Part shown: piece after piece, positions 12,721 through 23,642 of the stretch | Position numbering within the stretch: position 1 is the stretch's first letter | How the letters are laid out: the number at the start of each line of letters is the position of its first letter | From: Cricetomys ansorgei | Lineage: Eukaryota > Chordata > Mammalia > Rodentia > Nesomyidae | DNA length: 64,000 nt | Assembly (NCBI GenBank): GCA_026225945.1 | Contig: JAMJFZ010000698.1 | Span: 124,001-188,000, forward strand | Direction: 5' to 3' | Notes under the pieces: model-generated | Database searches by the model: none | Told to the model about the DNA's origin: nothing | The model's input: only the letters and a program-made list of their open reading frames with translations | Program-made: the position numbers and the translations under genes

Positions 12721-13425
12721 GTACTGTCCCTTCCATTGTATTGGAGCATCAGCAATATAAAATTCTGAGAGTGTCCAAATGTACCAATTTAAATATTGCA
12801 TTTTTAATACATTTTATATTAAAATCTCAGGAGAGTTTGCTGGTTAGTTCACCTTACAGATAAGTGCAGATATATATGTGCCTATGGCTGAGGAATGGCT
12901 TCCAAGTGGCAATGGGCAAATGATTTCTGTGGAAATCAAGTTTGTGTCAAAAATAACCTCACTATCTTCTCATGGTAATAGCTTGAATTAGAAAACTCGT
13001 AATTCTCTCCTGTACTTCCTTAAATGCTAATTACAGTTCATTACCATAAGGCATTAAGACCTGAATGATTTCTTTTAACTACAATTCAGTCTTCAGTACC
13101 CACATTGTACTCACTGAACCCTGACTACACACTGAAAGTGAATAGGTGAAGGATTTCTTTAGAGAAATTGAGGTTTAGGTTTGCTTCAATCAATACTCAC
13201 TGATTCATTTCTTAAGTTTGGGTAGAGCTCTTTCTTTAGCTGACTGTCCTATCAGAGGTAAAATGACAGCCTATTAACACAGGCACCCATAGTTCAACCT
13301 CAGTGATACCTCTGTTATTATTGTGTCTCATAGAAGAGATTATAAATAAGGAGACTCATTCTATAATTTGTTTCTGGACAACCTCTCAAACCTGACCATA
13401 CAAAATGTTCTTGCGTCTCTTTCAG
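12721..13425 (+). other. Vmn2r: Intron 3 of gene A
   Basis: 705 bases between GTACTG and TCTCTTTCAG, colinear with the matching introns of B (694) and C (705). Nothing else is seen in it. Confidence 0.7.
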
Positions 13426-13639
13426 CTTCACCCTTTCCTGAGGAAGCTCAGTGTGGGAGACAACATGGATTTACGTTGGAAAGGAAGTTAGATGCTAAGT
13501 ATGACATTCTCAACTTCTGGAATTTCCCAAAGGGTCTTGGACTAAAGGTGAAAGTAGGAACCTTCTCTCCCAATGCTCCCCAGGGTCAACAGTTGTCTTT
13601 ATCTGAGAAGATGATACAATGGCCAAAAGATTTTCAGGG
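13426..13639 (+). pseudogene. Vmn2r: Gene A exon 4, broken by single-base losses and a TAG stop
   Basis: 214 bases instead of the 216 in B and C. It starts correctly (LHPFLRKLSVGDNMDLRW), then one A is missing from the run after 'cgttgg' at about 13480, giving TAG at 13489-13491. In the shifted frame the family sequence continues (LDAKYDILNFWNFPKGLGLKVKVG) to SEKMIQWPK. A second base is lost near 13628 ('ccaaaagatt' against 'ccaaagagatt'). The donor is still GG|GTGGGT. Confidence 0.88.
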
Positions 13640-14358
13640 GTGGGTTATGTATTATCTCAGCGCAGTAATTTATCATAGTAACACGTGTATATTCCCCAGC
13701 ACAATAACCCTTGGCGTCTCACTCAAAGTCCATTACTATACACCTCCCAGTAAGGAAGGACATATCATAACTATCAGCACAGGGTATTTTATCATTCCCT
13801 GATCCTTTAAAATGGAAGATTTTAGGTTTAAATGTGTCTGTTAATTTTCAGTCATGCTTGGGTTAGTTTTCATCAATGAGACATATATCAGGTTCATCTG
13901 AGAAGCTGAAAGCTCAATACCCATAAAGTCTCACAGCTAATTCCACTTTTAGAGTGGAGTCTTTAAATTCTTTTTATGATTCCCTGCAAAAACTTGTTTT
14001 TATGATGATTATAAGTCTTGTAAGGTTGAAATTAATATTCATAATCTTGGTAGTAAAAAAGCTTCTTAGCATAATAGTCATTAAGTACAAAGCCAGGATG
14101 ACTCTGGAGAGACTACTTTCTCTTCTAAGTCATGTCATCAATTACCTACCTTGCCCAAACTTGACCCTGTCTCCTTACGCTCCAAACTAAGTAACACTCG
14201 AGTAATCCTCACAACAACCTTGTGTAGAGCAAAGACTTTCAAAAACATGCTCTGCCTTTATAGAAATAAAACTTGCAAAATAATTATAATCACAAATGAT
14301 GTTTATTGAAGTTCAACAATCTCTGAGGATTTGATTGTCACACTTCCATGCTTCTCAG
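13640..14358 (+). other. Vmn2r: Intron 4 of gene A
   Basis: 719 bases, about half the length in B and C. It lacks the roughly 780-base dispersed-repeat block that lies at about 30770-31545 in B and at the matching place in C. The join is near 13945. Confidence 0.65.
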
Positions 14359-14481
14359 ATTCCGCAGTCTGTGTGCAGTGAGAGCTGTGGGCCTGGATTC
14401 AGGAAAGTTTCCTGGAGGGCAAGGCTGTCTGCTGCTATGATTGCACTCCTTGTGCAGACAATGAGATTTCCAACGAGACAG
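14359..14481 (+). pseudogene. Vmn2r: Gene A exon 5 (cysteine-rich domain), one base short
   Basis: 123 bases, against 124 in B and C. A T is missing after 'gtttcc' ('tcctggag' against 'tccttggag'), which shifts the frame within the cysteine-rich linker. Both halves keep family sequence (VCSESCGPGFRKVS, then EGKAVCCYDCTPC in the other frame). Splice sites CTTCTCAG and CAG|GTAAGC are intact. Confidence 0.87.
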
Positions 14482-14866
14482 GTAAGCAGAAATTCTTACC
14501 GAGAATGGTTTCACCTCTCCATTAGGTTTTGGCATTATCTTAGCAACTAAAATATATATGAAGAGAAGTTTGAGACAGCTGTATTTATTCTTGCTTTGGG
14601 AATATGAAATATGTAATATTATCTCTTGAAAAACTACATGGCGCCTGCGGAAATTTATATTTCATTTACATTTATGATCAGCCGTAGATACTGTGTACTG
14701 CAGAAATACCCTTTCCACTGTAAAGAGAAATGAGTTTTATGTCTTTCTCCCTGAGAAAAAGGAAGATAACTAAGGTAAACAATCCAATGAGCAGGTAATG
14801 AGAAATGGTTTAGGACTAAAGGGATCATCTCAGCATGGACTCATGATCGTCTTCATTTCTCACCAG

Positions 14867-15795
14867 ACGTGGACCAGTGCATGAAGTGTCCAGAAAGTCA
14901 TTATGCAAACACAGAGAAGAACCACTGCCTCCAGAAAGCTGTGAGTTTCCTGGGCCATGAGGACACCCTGGGGATGTCTCTTACAGCCACAGCCCTGTGC
15001 TTCTCTGTCATCACAGCCATGGTTCTTGGACTATTTGTGAAGCACATAGACACTCCCATTGTCAAGGCTAATAACAGAGCCCTCAGTTACACCCTGCTCA
15101 TCACACTCACCATTTGTTTCCTCTGTTCGTTGCTCTTCATTGGCCGCCCCAGTGCTACCACCTGTGTCCTGCAGCAGACCGTCTTCGGAGTGGCATTCAC
15201 CGTGGCTCTTGCCACTGTGCTGGCCAAAGCTATCACTGTGGTCATTGCCTTCAAGGTCACTTTTCCAAGGAGAGCAATGAGGTGGTTGATAACATCAAAG
15301 GCCCCAAACCTCATCATCCCCATCTGTACTCTGATTCACCTTGTCCTCTGTGGAATCTGGCTGGGAACCTCTCCTCCCTTCCTTGACCAAGATGCTCATG
15401 CTGAACATGGCCACATCATCATTGTGTGCAACAAGGGCTCAGCTTTGGCCTTCCACTGTGTCCTGGGATACCTCTGCTCCTTGGCACTTGGTAGTTATAC
15501 AATGGCTTTCCTGTCCAGGAATCTGCCTGACACATTCAACGAAGCCAAGTTCCTGTCATTCAGCATGCTGGTGTTCTTCTGTGTCTGGGTCACCTTCCTC
15601 CCTGTCTACCACAGCACCAAGGGGAAGGTCATGGTGGCCATGGAAGCCTTCTCTATCCTGGCCTCTAGTGCAGCCCTCCTTGGCTTCATTTTTGCCCCTA
15701 AGTGCTACATTATCTTGATAAGACCAGATAGGAACTCCCTTCATCATATCAGGAACAGACCACATCCTAGAATAAGTAATTCTCTCAAAACCTAG
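14867..15795 (+). pseudogene. Vmn2r: Gene A exon 6 (seven-helix domain), open
   Basis: Acceptor TTCTCACCAG at 14866; open for 308 codons after the split codon, to TAG at 15793-15795. It contains the last cysteines of the linker domain (DQCMKCPESHYANTEKNHC), seven hydrophobic helices, the TM3 cysteine (TTCVLQQT) and its extracellular-loop partner (IIVCNKGS), and the signature NLPDTFNEAKFLSFSMLVF and APKCYIIL. It differs from B at about a dozen residues, including Arg-to-Ile after TM1 (KHIDTP) and Gly-to-Cys in TM5 (AFHCVLGY). The domain itself is undamaged but lies downstream of the frameshifts. Confidence 0.92.
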
Positions 15796-16309
15796 TTCAG
15801 AACAAAGCATAGACCCTATGTTAACAGTTAGTTACAAAGATTAACGTCCTGTCCAACTCTATTCTAAAGGTGCGTTACACACTTATTGTATGGATTTGAT
15901 TCTTTGGGTTAATATTTCTTCTTCCATTTGTTTAAGAGTCTCCTTGAACTAGAGCTATCAAAGTTTTTCATGTTTGAAATCCAGGTGGTGTTTTCTGAGT
16001 TCAGAACCTGTATGTTTCCAGGCTTTTTGAAACCTGTGAAGAGCTGGATATTTTGAATTCATAGTGAACTGATTACAACCTCCTCCACTGTTCTGGGTTT
16101 AAAGGTGTCTAGCACAACATCTGGTTCATGATGAAAATTTACATCCTTCTCCCATATAGACTGTTAATATTCATGTTATTAACTCCAACTGAGAGATTCA
16201 TGAAAATTCTCTCTCACACTGGCAATGATCTCATATCTTTACCATTTCGATGATGGTTGAGTTGTACGCTGCTGTGCTGGCTCAGAAAGGAAGACACAGA
16301 GGCATATTC

Positions 16310-17150
16310 ACACATGTATCTCTGCCACACCTTGGCAGAGAGAACCAATATCCTGTCCAGCACCATGCTGGACAGCAGAACCCTGAGCACCTGGACTCAG
16401 GTGTTTTTCTTGATTTAGAATTCCTCAGGTGTTCTACTGATAGCATGTGTGGATCATAAGCAATCAAACTTTCCCCACATAAACCCTACACATGCTTACA
16501 ATACAAAATGCCAAATGCTAGGCAGCCCCTGACCCAGCAATGCAAAAAAACAATATTTTAAACACAATAAAAAATAAACTTCTAAAACAATTCCCCTATC
16601 TGTATGAGCCAATCCAAAGATGCTCTACCTTACAACACAGTTTAACACTACACCAGCAAAACTACCTACAAGAGGAACAACCATGGGGGCACAGGACCAC
16701 ATGAAACCAAACATGTATCAACTTTTCAACTTGCCCTTGGAAAGCCGTAAGTCATTATCAATGTTCAATTATCTGGAACTCACAATCTTCTGGGCTCCTC
16801 TAAAATTTGGATGACTTCTCTGGCTCTGCCCTCTGCAGGACACACTGCTTGTACTCCAGGTTCTGGCTAGCTCCACTCCAGGTGGACTGCTGTCCTTGAC
16901 TGTCATTGTATGGCACTGGCATCTCCAAAACTGATTAAGGCCCATCCTGCAGTTGGGCTGCACCTTCACCAATAACATCTCCTGGGCTCTCTTCTCCTGG
17001 GTTCTAAGCCTCAGCTTCTCATCATGACCATTTCTTGGGTCTTTGAAGGCTACTGAGGCTGCACTTTTACCAATGGCCTCTTCTGGCCTCTCACAGTGCC
17101 AAGCCTGGGCTGCTCTCCAAAGACCCCTTCATGCCTTCAAAATAAGCACC
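16310..17150. repeat. Dispersed repeat downstream of gene A
   Basis: This has the character of a mouse or rat interspersed element ('ctctggctctgccctctgca', 'actgaggctgcacttttacc' tracts). The counterpart after gene C (55290-56105) continues further and ends in a second, diverged copy of its own beginning. After gene B only the first roughly 130 bases remain, joined to the sequence that follows the element in the other units. The family is not assigned. Confidence 0.5.
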
Positions 17151-18627
17151 ACCTGGATTTTTAGTGAATTATTTTATTGTACTCAAACAATGTTGGCAAA
17201 AAAATTTCAACATGTTTACATATAGATTGTTGTTCTATTTTAATTCAACATTTAATATATCACTTGTGTGTGTGATTATACTAAAGAATATCAGATTTTC
17301 AAAAATGTAATCTTTTATGAACATAATATCATACCAATTGGTACATGATAGGTTGAATCCTAAGTTAAAATGCAGACATAATAATAATTCATTTTATTGT
17401 GCAATGTCAAATGTCTGTCAATCAGAAGGACTGACTACGTAACTATATGCAACCCTTGACCACAATGTGATTAAATATGTCACATGTCCATCTCTCTGAC
17501 GTCTAGCTGAGCATCCTCACTCCTCTTTAAATCTGCACATTTACACGTCTTTAATCTAAATGCTTCCTCCAATCGTTGCTTTCCCTTGCATTGCTATGTG
17601 CTCCGTATTTAAAATCATGATTTGCTTACAATCTGCAATTTTATTATCACCCGTTAATCTAGAATTCATTGGCATTTCATAAAAAGACAGGAAATATATT
17701 AAGTAAAAGAGATTCTTTCCAATTCTATTATTAAATGAAAACAAGAGTTTATAAAATGCTAAGACCATTGCTCCTGTGGCTTTTCTCTTAGCTGTGGCGA
17801 CTCTTTTGCTCTTGTGTCTACAGCACAGGCTAGGCGCTTCTCCATATTGTGTTATTAGCTGTAATTGGTCATAGTTCCTGCTCAAGAACCTGGAAACTAA
17901 ATCAACAACCAAGAGGTGTGTAAGTCTTGAATCTTAAAATAGAACCTACTACTGCCACTTTACTAAGACAGCATAGTCCCTAAACATTCTTATTTTCTAT
18001 CCTTATACATACAATTGTGTCTATTCAATACACCTTGTCAGGGGAACTTCTCTATGCAATAGATGCAGGCAATTATAGAAGACCATAACCAATCAAAATG
18101 AAGAACTGTAGATTCCAGTCCCAATGGATACATTTACAATAAAATCTCCACACTTAAGGTTCAGAGTTCAGTGAAAAATTGGGACAAAAGACAGTAGGAG
18201 CCTGATGCTCAGGGAGTTGGTTGTGAGATTGTGTCTTTAGGAATGTCAAGAGTAGATCATAATTTCTCATAAGATCTCACCAACATGACTGTCAAAACAT
18301 GAACTGAACAAGGACAACAATAAGTGTGTTAAAGTGAATGGGGAAATCTCATAAGACCTCAGGCACACCAGGAGTACTACAATCACCTAAGGAATGCTGA
18401 CAGAGGACGAAAAATTTTTCCATTGGGCACCACAAACTGAATGGTTATCTGAGGCCTAATGACCATCCCTGAAAACATACATACAAATAACATTATATAC
18501 ACTGAGCAGGTTGCATTTATATATCATTTAAGAATCTATATTCCTATATATTCCTATGTATAATATTCCTATATAGAGTAATACATAGGTACAGAGATTC
18601 CTAAGTTATACATAGAGAGATTCCTAA

Positions 18628-18631
<4 letters not shown>

Positions 18632-18662
<31 letters not shown>
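18632..18662. repeat. (TA)n microsatellite
   Basis: About 15 TA units in AT-rich spacer; much shorter at the corresponding place downstream of gene C (about 58230). Confidence 0.9.
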
Positions 18663-18668
<6 letters not shown>

Positions 18669-19587
18669 TTCAAATAGGTATTGATAATATATATGAAGTA
18701 ATTAAATATATATAAATTAATAACTTCATTTCAAAAGAGGTCATGAGCTTGTAAGAGAGTAAGATGGGGCATATTGGAGCTTGGAATGTGAGAAAAGAAA
18801 TAGGGAAAATGTTGTAATTGCATTGTAATCTCAAACAAACAAGGCTCCACTGTTAATTAGCATTTGAATTTAAAGCACGTGCTCTATGATTTTAACTATG
18901 GCCTTCAGCTTCCCTCAGTAAATAATTATATGTATTCAAAAATTATCCTGAAATTCACATCCTCTTAACTTTTTAGAGACTTGTCTTCTATTAAAACCAG
19001 GGTATAAATAAACCTATATTGAATGATTATGAATTCATGGAGACACGGCTTCTTATTATTAAGGTGAACAGTAAACACTGAGATTGCAAGTGCTAGCACT
19101 GCAGACAGTTTTTGTTTTAGAAACACATTGAAGACAATAGTTGATTGGTTTAACATAAACTTTAGGTCAGCATTGTGCTAACATCCTTTTCTGTCCACAA
19201 TGAGTATCTATTAAAAGAAGAACTTCAGTTCAGATAAAAAGTCACTTACAATAATAAAACACAGGTTCTCAAAAGAAAGTCCCATAATTGTTTTTAAATG
19301 GGCTTGTTGCAAATTTTTATATCCAGGAGAAGACAAAGCCTATGTCTAACCTTGGAAGGTTGTAATAACAACCAGAGGCTCAATTCCAATACATTTTACC
19401 CTGTGGACCCCAGGAATTCATTGGCTTCCTTAGAGAACACACGTGAGTAGCTTTAACAAGGATGTGGGAACTTCAGCCACAGCTGGCTGCACCTGGAAAG
19501 CCTAAAGCAGCAGGGATTAGGGATCTTCCTTAGCCACATTGTTGAAGCCCAGCGCCCTCTGTAGCTCCTGTATACTCTTCTTACATT

Positions 19588-19615
19588 ATCTACCTACCTA
19601 TCTATCTATCTATCC

Positions 19616-19668
<53 letters not shown>

Positions 19669-19690
19669 AGCTATCTATCTACCTATCTGT
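19588..19690. repeat. (TCTA)n microsatellite, unit 1-2 spacer
   Basis: Tetranucleotide array of about 100 bases. Homologous arrays occur at 38646-38776 and 59164-59290, each with different length and interruptions. Confidence 0.95.
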
Positions 19691-20544
19691 CGCATCCCTC
19701 CCTCTCACCCTTCATCCCTACTTTTTGCCTGAAAAATACTATCCTGTGGAAAATGCTGCCACATCATAATCGTTCTTGTAGTCAGACGTTAGCTGTTAAT
19801 GTTTATAGTAAGGACGTGTGCAAGTGTGATCTGATGATGAATCCATATACAGGAGAACACAAGAGGAGACAGAGTTGCCGTGAAAGGGAGACAGGTGTGC
19901 CTAAAGTTCTATGTGATACAGAAACAGAGAGCAGACTGTTGTGTATTCCATGGGTAAAGGGGAGAGTGTGATATTTAGGAACAAGGCTGGCAGAGAAGCA
20001 GCATGCAGAATTTATTTTAAAATAACATAAGGGCTCTGGTTTATTAAAGCAAGCCTTCAAACTGTGATCATGCGCCTGTGTGTATCAGGACACATGTTCT
20101 CTACATATATATGTGATCATGTGCTTATGCATAAGGCATTCATCATCCATCACTCAATATTCCCACATATTGTCTGCAACACTTATAAGTTTGAATGCTA
20201 ATAAAAGCTGAATAAAACATAAATTACTGTATTACATTATTATTAAATACAAGAATGATGAACTGCCTTAACATAAATGTAATTTATTTTAAGTTTTCTT
20301 GTTATTTGTGGTGATAAACATGTTAAATAAAATTATTTTCATTTACTTTTAGGTTTATTTCCTTGAAACATTCAATATACTCATCAAGCAAGATATGCTT
20401 TAAGTAACGATTATGGGTTTTATATCATAATGTACTGAGTATTTGTGAGCACACATCTCCATCTGTGGTTTCTCTTTCTTCTTATGTTAATATCTTCTTT
20501 AAAAGTTATTTTTGTAGTGTCGTTCTCTCCCCTCGTATTGTTGG

Positions 20545-20711
20545 GTTTTTTTTTGTTTTTTGTTTTTTTATTTCGAGACAGGGTTTCTCTGTAGAGACCC
20601 TGGCTGTTCTGGACCTCTCTTTGTAGACCAGACTAGCCTCAGACTCATAGCAATCCACGTGCCTCTGTCTCCCGAATGCTGGTATTAAAGGTGTGCACCA
20701 CCACCATTCAA
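20545..20711 (-). mobile_element. B1 SINE, unit 2
   Basis: Minus-strand B1 (Alu-like, 7SL-derived) SINE. The plus strand shows a T-rich tract (complement of the A tail), then 'gagacagggtttctctgtag', 'ctggctgttctgg' and 'attaaaggtgtgcacca', the complement of the B1 body with its A and B boxes. About 150 bases, somewhat diverged. Homologous copies lie at 39627 and 60142. Confidence 0.9.
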
Positions 20712-20862
20712 CACGTTCTGTTTTGAAAAACATTAACCTTTATACTTACCTAATGGTTTATTTTCCAGTGAGAAACCTCATGACGTTAGTTGTATCGTGT
20801 TTGTTTTCAATACAGACCTTTGAAATACTGATATGTATATTTTGAACCATTCTGTATGTGGT

Positions 20863-21207
20863 GGTTTGTGTGAGAATGGCCCCCATCGGCTCATATATTT
20901 TAATGCTTAGTTACCAGGGATTGGCGCTACTTGACAGGATTAGAAGTTTTGGATTTATTGTAGGATATGTGTCACTGGGAGTTGGCTTTGAGCTTTCAAA
21001 AGCCCATAAAGCCCAGAGCCTTTCTCTTCCTGCCTATGATTTGAGTGTAGAACTCTCAGCTCCATGTCTGCCTGCATGCCACCATGCTCTCTACCATGGT
21101 GATAATGAACTAAACCTCTGAAACTGCAAGCAAGACCCAACTAACTGTTTGCTTTTATAAGAGTCTCAGTGGTTATGGAGTTTCTTTAGAGCAATAGAAC
21201 ATGAGTT
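20863..21207 (+). repeat. Dispersed rodent repeat, array anchor copy 2
   Basis: Same element as at 3707, here starting 'ggtttgtgtgagaatggccc'. It lies about 2.55 kb upstream of gene B exon 1, so the spacing to copy 1 (17156 bases) measures the first array unit. Confidence 0.6.
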
Positions 21208-23415
21208 AGTCATGAACTTCTCAATGGCTTTTCAAAAATGCAACACACACACCAGGTTTCTCACATATGGAGACACATTGCTGTCAGTCTCAAAGGTGTC
21301 CCTCACGTCCTTGTAACCCTACCAAGTGTAGCTTCTATGATGACAATCACAGCACAGATTGCCGTCACATTTTAACTCTACATTTATGAAACAATTCAGC
21401 ATGTAAAGCTGCATATTGACTTAAATTTTCATGTGCTTTTCAAATTTTGTGTATTTCACATGATGGTATTGGAGATTTTCCAAACTCACATGAGGTACTC
21501 AGTTTATGTTTTGCTCTGCTGATGTGTGTATGCAGTGATTTGGAGAATATTTGGGATACTAAAACCAATTTTGGTATTGGAAGCCTTGTCTGCAATATGG
21601 TGATGCAGGGATGGTGAGAACCTGATGGTGTTTAGTTCAGGGGAGCAATTCTAGGTCTTGGGTCAATCACCTTCTCAGGAGCTCTGAGCTCATCCCATGC
21701 AGTGTGATATTTCTAAAAGGACGCAGGTTTTGTAAAGCAGGGTCAAAGGACTTAGCTCCCTTTGTATACTGTCTACTGCTAGGTATTTTCTGAATGCATG
21801 CCAGACCTCCATGATTGTCCCAGCAATCAAAAGGGAATATTAGAAAATGAGAAATGTAACCCTGGCTACTGACAGACTGAAGAACTGAGGTCAGAGGACT
21901 CATCTTTCCAGAAAATGGTTTTTTGCTTGTTTTTTGTTTTACCCCTGGACGAATGATTGTACTAGAATCACGAAGTAGTATATAAAACCAACACAGTGTT
22001 TACGAAAGGGTAAAGAGCTTTGATGGAGGAAGTGGGACACGGATCTAAGTGATAAAGCACAGACAGTTCTGTGCATAAGGAGTCCTCCCCGCCGGACATT
22101 CACACAGTATCTCCTTCTCCTTTATAGGATCTCAGATCCTCTTGAATGCTCTGATCACGATTGGAAGCACAAAGGAGGGAGGGAATTCCAAGTCTGACAG
22201 TCGACTGGTTTATTTCGCATTGTGCTTAAAGTTTCTGTCTGTTTTCTGGTGCATATGACTCAGAAAGAAACAGTAATGTTTATCAAGACTCGGGGAAGGC
22301 TCTGTAGGTTTTCATTCACTCCACTCTTCCATCTTTCCTGTTGGAGCTTGTCTATTGGTTTGAGCATTGAACCATTGTTACAGAATAAGCCAGTTTTTTC
22401 TCTGCCCTAACCTTTTCCTGTGAACTAGGAAATAGAATAATGCTCACCACTTCTTCATTCAGTGCATTAGGGGACAGATACATTGAATCGCCTTTAAATA
22501 ATTATGCTTTATAGAGAAAAGAGAAAGATTTCTCCCATACCCTCGTGTTTTGAGAACAGGGAAATAGCTGTCAAACCCACTGCTCTCCATGCAGCTGTGT
22601 ATCAGAATTTTAAAAAATCTTCTGAATGATTTGCTGAGGATGAGTGAACAAGTAGAGCAGATTTGCAGAACTCAAAGCTCAGGATGTCACCAGGAAGCTC
22701 GTTTTATCCAATTAAATTAAGGGACACATTTGGAACAGAACAATTCAACAGGACCATTGGTTTGTCTCCAACTCAAAAATAAACTGATTGTGTTGGGTGT
22801 CAACGTTGGTCTTCAGATGTAGATGTATCGTAGCAGGTGACTCAGAAATTCCTACAGACACTATGCACGGTAGACTGCACTGTTTTTTCTTTTGGTTTGG
22901 ATTGGTTCTAGTTTGGAGAAGGATGAGGCCCAATAATTTTGGTTGTCTTGGTCTGGCATGGGTTTTTTGGCCATTTCTCTTTTCACATTACATCTGAATG
23001 GCGTCCTCTGATGTGGCATGGTCCTTCCAACTTCAATTGTTTTCATATGAAAAGTTTCAGTCAACATACTTGTGTCCAATTATCCAAAAAGGAATTCATC
23101 CCTGAACTTTTACTGTCTGTTGTCTTGGCTGAAATTGTGGTACCTGTTGCAAGGGTAAAAAGATCCACAAACATATTTTTCATCTTGTTTTTTCCATGAA
23201 TACAGGGCCACAGATGCAGAGCCCAAGGGTAGGAAGAGTTCCAGAATTCTCAACGGCAATGAGAGAAGCATCAGAAAAAATACTCAGAATGATTAATGTG
23301 ACAGCCCCCCTCATCAACAAAGTTGGCAGCACAAATGATCACAAGCATATGAGCTGAGTATCCATATACCTCCTGACACTGGATCTGCATCCTTCAGACT
23401 TACAGCTTGGCAGAC
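21208..23415 (+). other. 5' flank of gene B
   Basis: Aligns with the upstream flanks of A, C and D with many scattered substitutions and small indels. The last roughly 130 bases before the ATG ('cttacagcttggcagac') are strongly conserved and are presumably 5' untranslated sequence. I cannot point to a promoter element. Confidence 0.55.
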
Positions 23416-23642
23416 ATGAGTGTCCGTAGGGTGTTTTCTTGGGTTTTTATTGTCGGAATCTTGCATTATCCCAGTCCTGTGTACGCCTATGACAGCTCCC
23501 AGTGTTATTTTAAGATCAAAGAGGATTTTCATCGTGACGGAGATCTGATGATCGGTGCATTTTTCCAAATTCATAATTCATATACAGGCAAACAAATTCC
23601 AGATGAAAAAAAGCCATACTTTTTCGAGGACTTTTACATACA
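23416..23642 (+). CDS. Vmn2r: Gene B exon 1
   Basis: 75 codons plus two bases. ATG 23416 has G at -3, and the leader MSVRRVFSWVFIVGIL ends in VYA at residue 24. Mature sequence follows with CYFKIKEDFHRDGDLMIGAFF. The donor is CA|GTAAGT. The split codon with exon 2 is CAA (Gln76). An in-frame TTG nine bases upstream is not used as a start in mammals. Confidence 0.92.

Larger units (their letters stand above)
6282..15795 (+). pseudogene. Vmn2r: Vmn2r gene A: six exons present, frameshifted in exons 4 and 5
   Basis: Vomeronasal type-2 receptor, class C GPCR family; as read, a pseudogene. Exons: 6282-6508, 11272-11563, 11914-12720, 13426-13639, 14359-14481 and 14867-15795, all bounded by AG and GT. 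Exons 1 and 2 are open. Exon 3 has a one-base loss near 12027 and a one-base gain near 12084-12087, which together replace about 20 residues but restore the frame. Exon 4 lacks one A near 13480, so TAG at 13489-13491 would end the protein after about 463 residues, before the cysteine-rich and membrane domains. Exon 4 lacks a second base near its 3' end, and exon 5 lacks one T after 'gtttcc'. Exon 6 is intact. There are no nonsense substitutions, so a recent loss or a sequence error is possible. Introns are 4763, 350, 705, 719 and 385 bases, shorter than in B and C. Confidence 0.85.
15796..20544 (+). other. 3' region of gene A and intergenic spacer to unit 2
   Basis: The first roughly 500 bases after the stop are conserved after genes A, B and C and probably hold the 3' untranslated region; AATAAA-type signals occur near 16565. 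About 16310-17150 is a dispersed repeat also found downstream of C but largely missing downstream of B. TA-rich (18632-18662) and TCTA (19588-19690) microsatellites follow. The minus-strand frame at 17556-17912 is discussed under rejected items. No gene is seen. Confidence 0.6.

Noticed and set aside
11977..12768. Separate 263-residue gene starting at the internal Met of gene A exon 3
   Set aside because: The frame is open 63 bases upstream to a splice acceptor and ends past a GTACTG donor. It is an internal exon.
14869..15795. Stand-alone 308-residue seven-helix gene starting at GTG 14869 (likewise 34791 and 53835)
   Set aside because: The GTG follows a canonical splice acceptor (TTCTCACCAG) and a split codon. 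It is the last exon of a six-exon receptor gene, not a separate gene.
15087..15810. Minus-strand frames opposite exon 6 in all three genes
   Set aside because: They mirror the high GC and low stop density of the conserved exon and have no features of their own.
17556..17912. Minus-strand open frame of about 118 codons, with a homologue of about 120 codons at 57171-57533
   Set aside because: The copies differ mostly by amino-acid-changing substitutions and by a frame change near one end. The third copy (about 36732-36917) is broken, and no domain or signal is visible. Shared spacer ancestry explains the likeness.
23407..23415. In-frame TTG as the start of gene B (and the equivalent in C)
   Set aside because: Mammalian initiation at TTG is not expected. 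The ATG at 23416 has a purine at -3 and is followed directly by the signal peptide.
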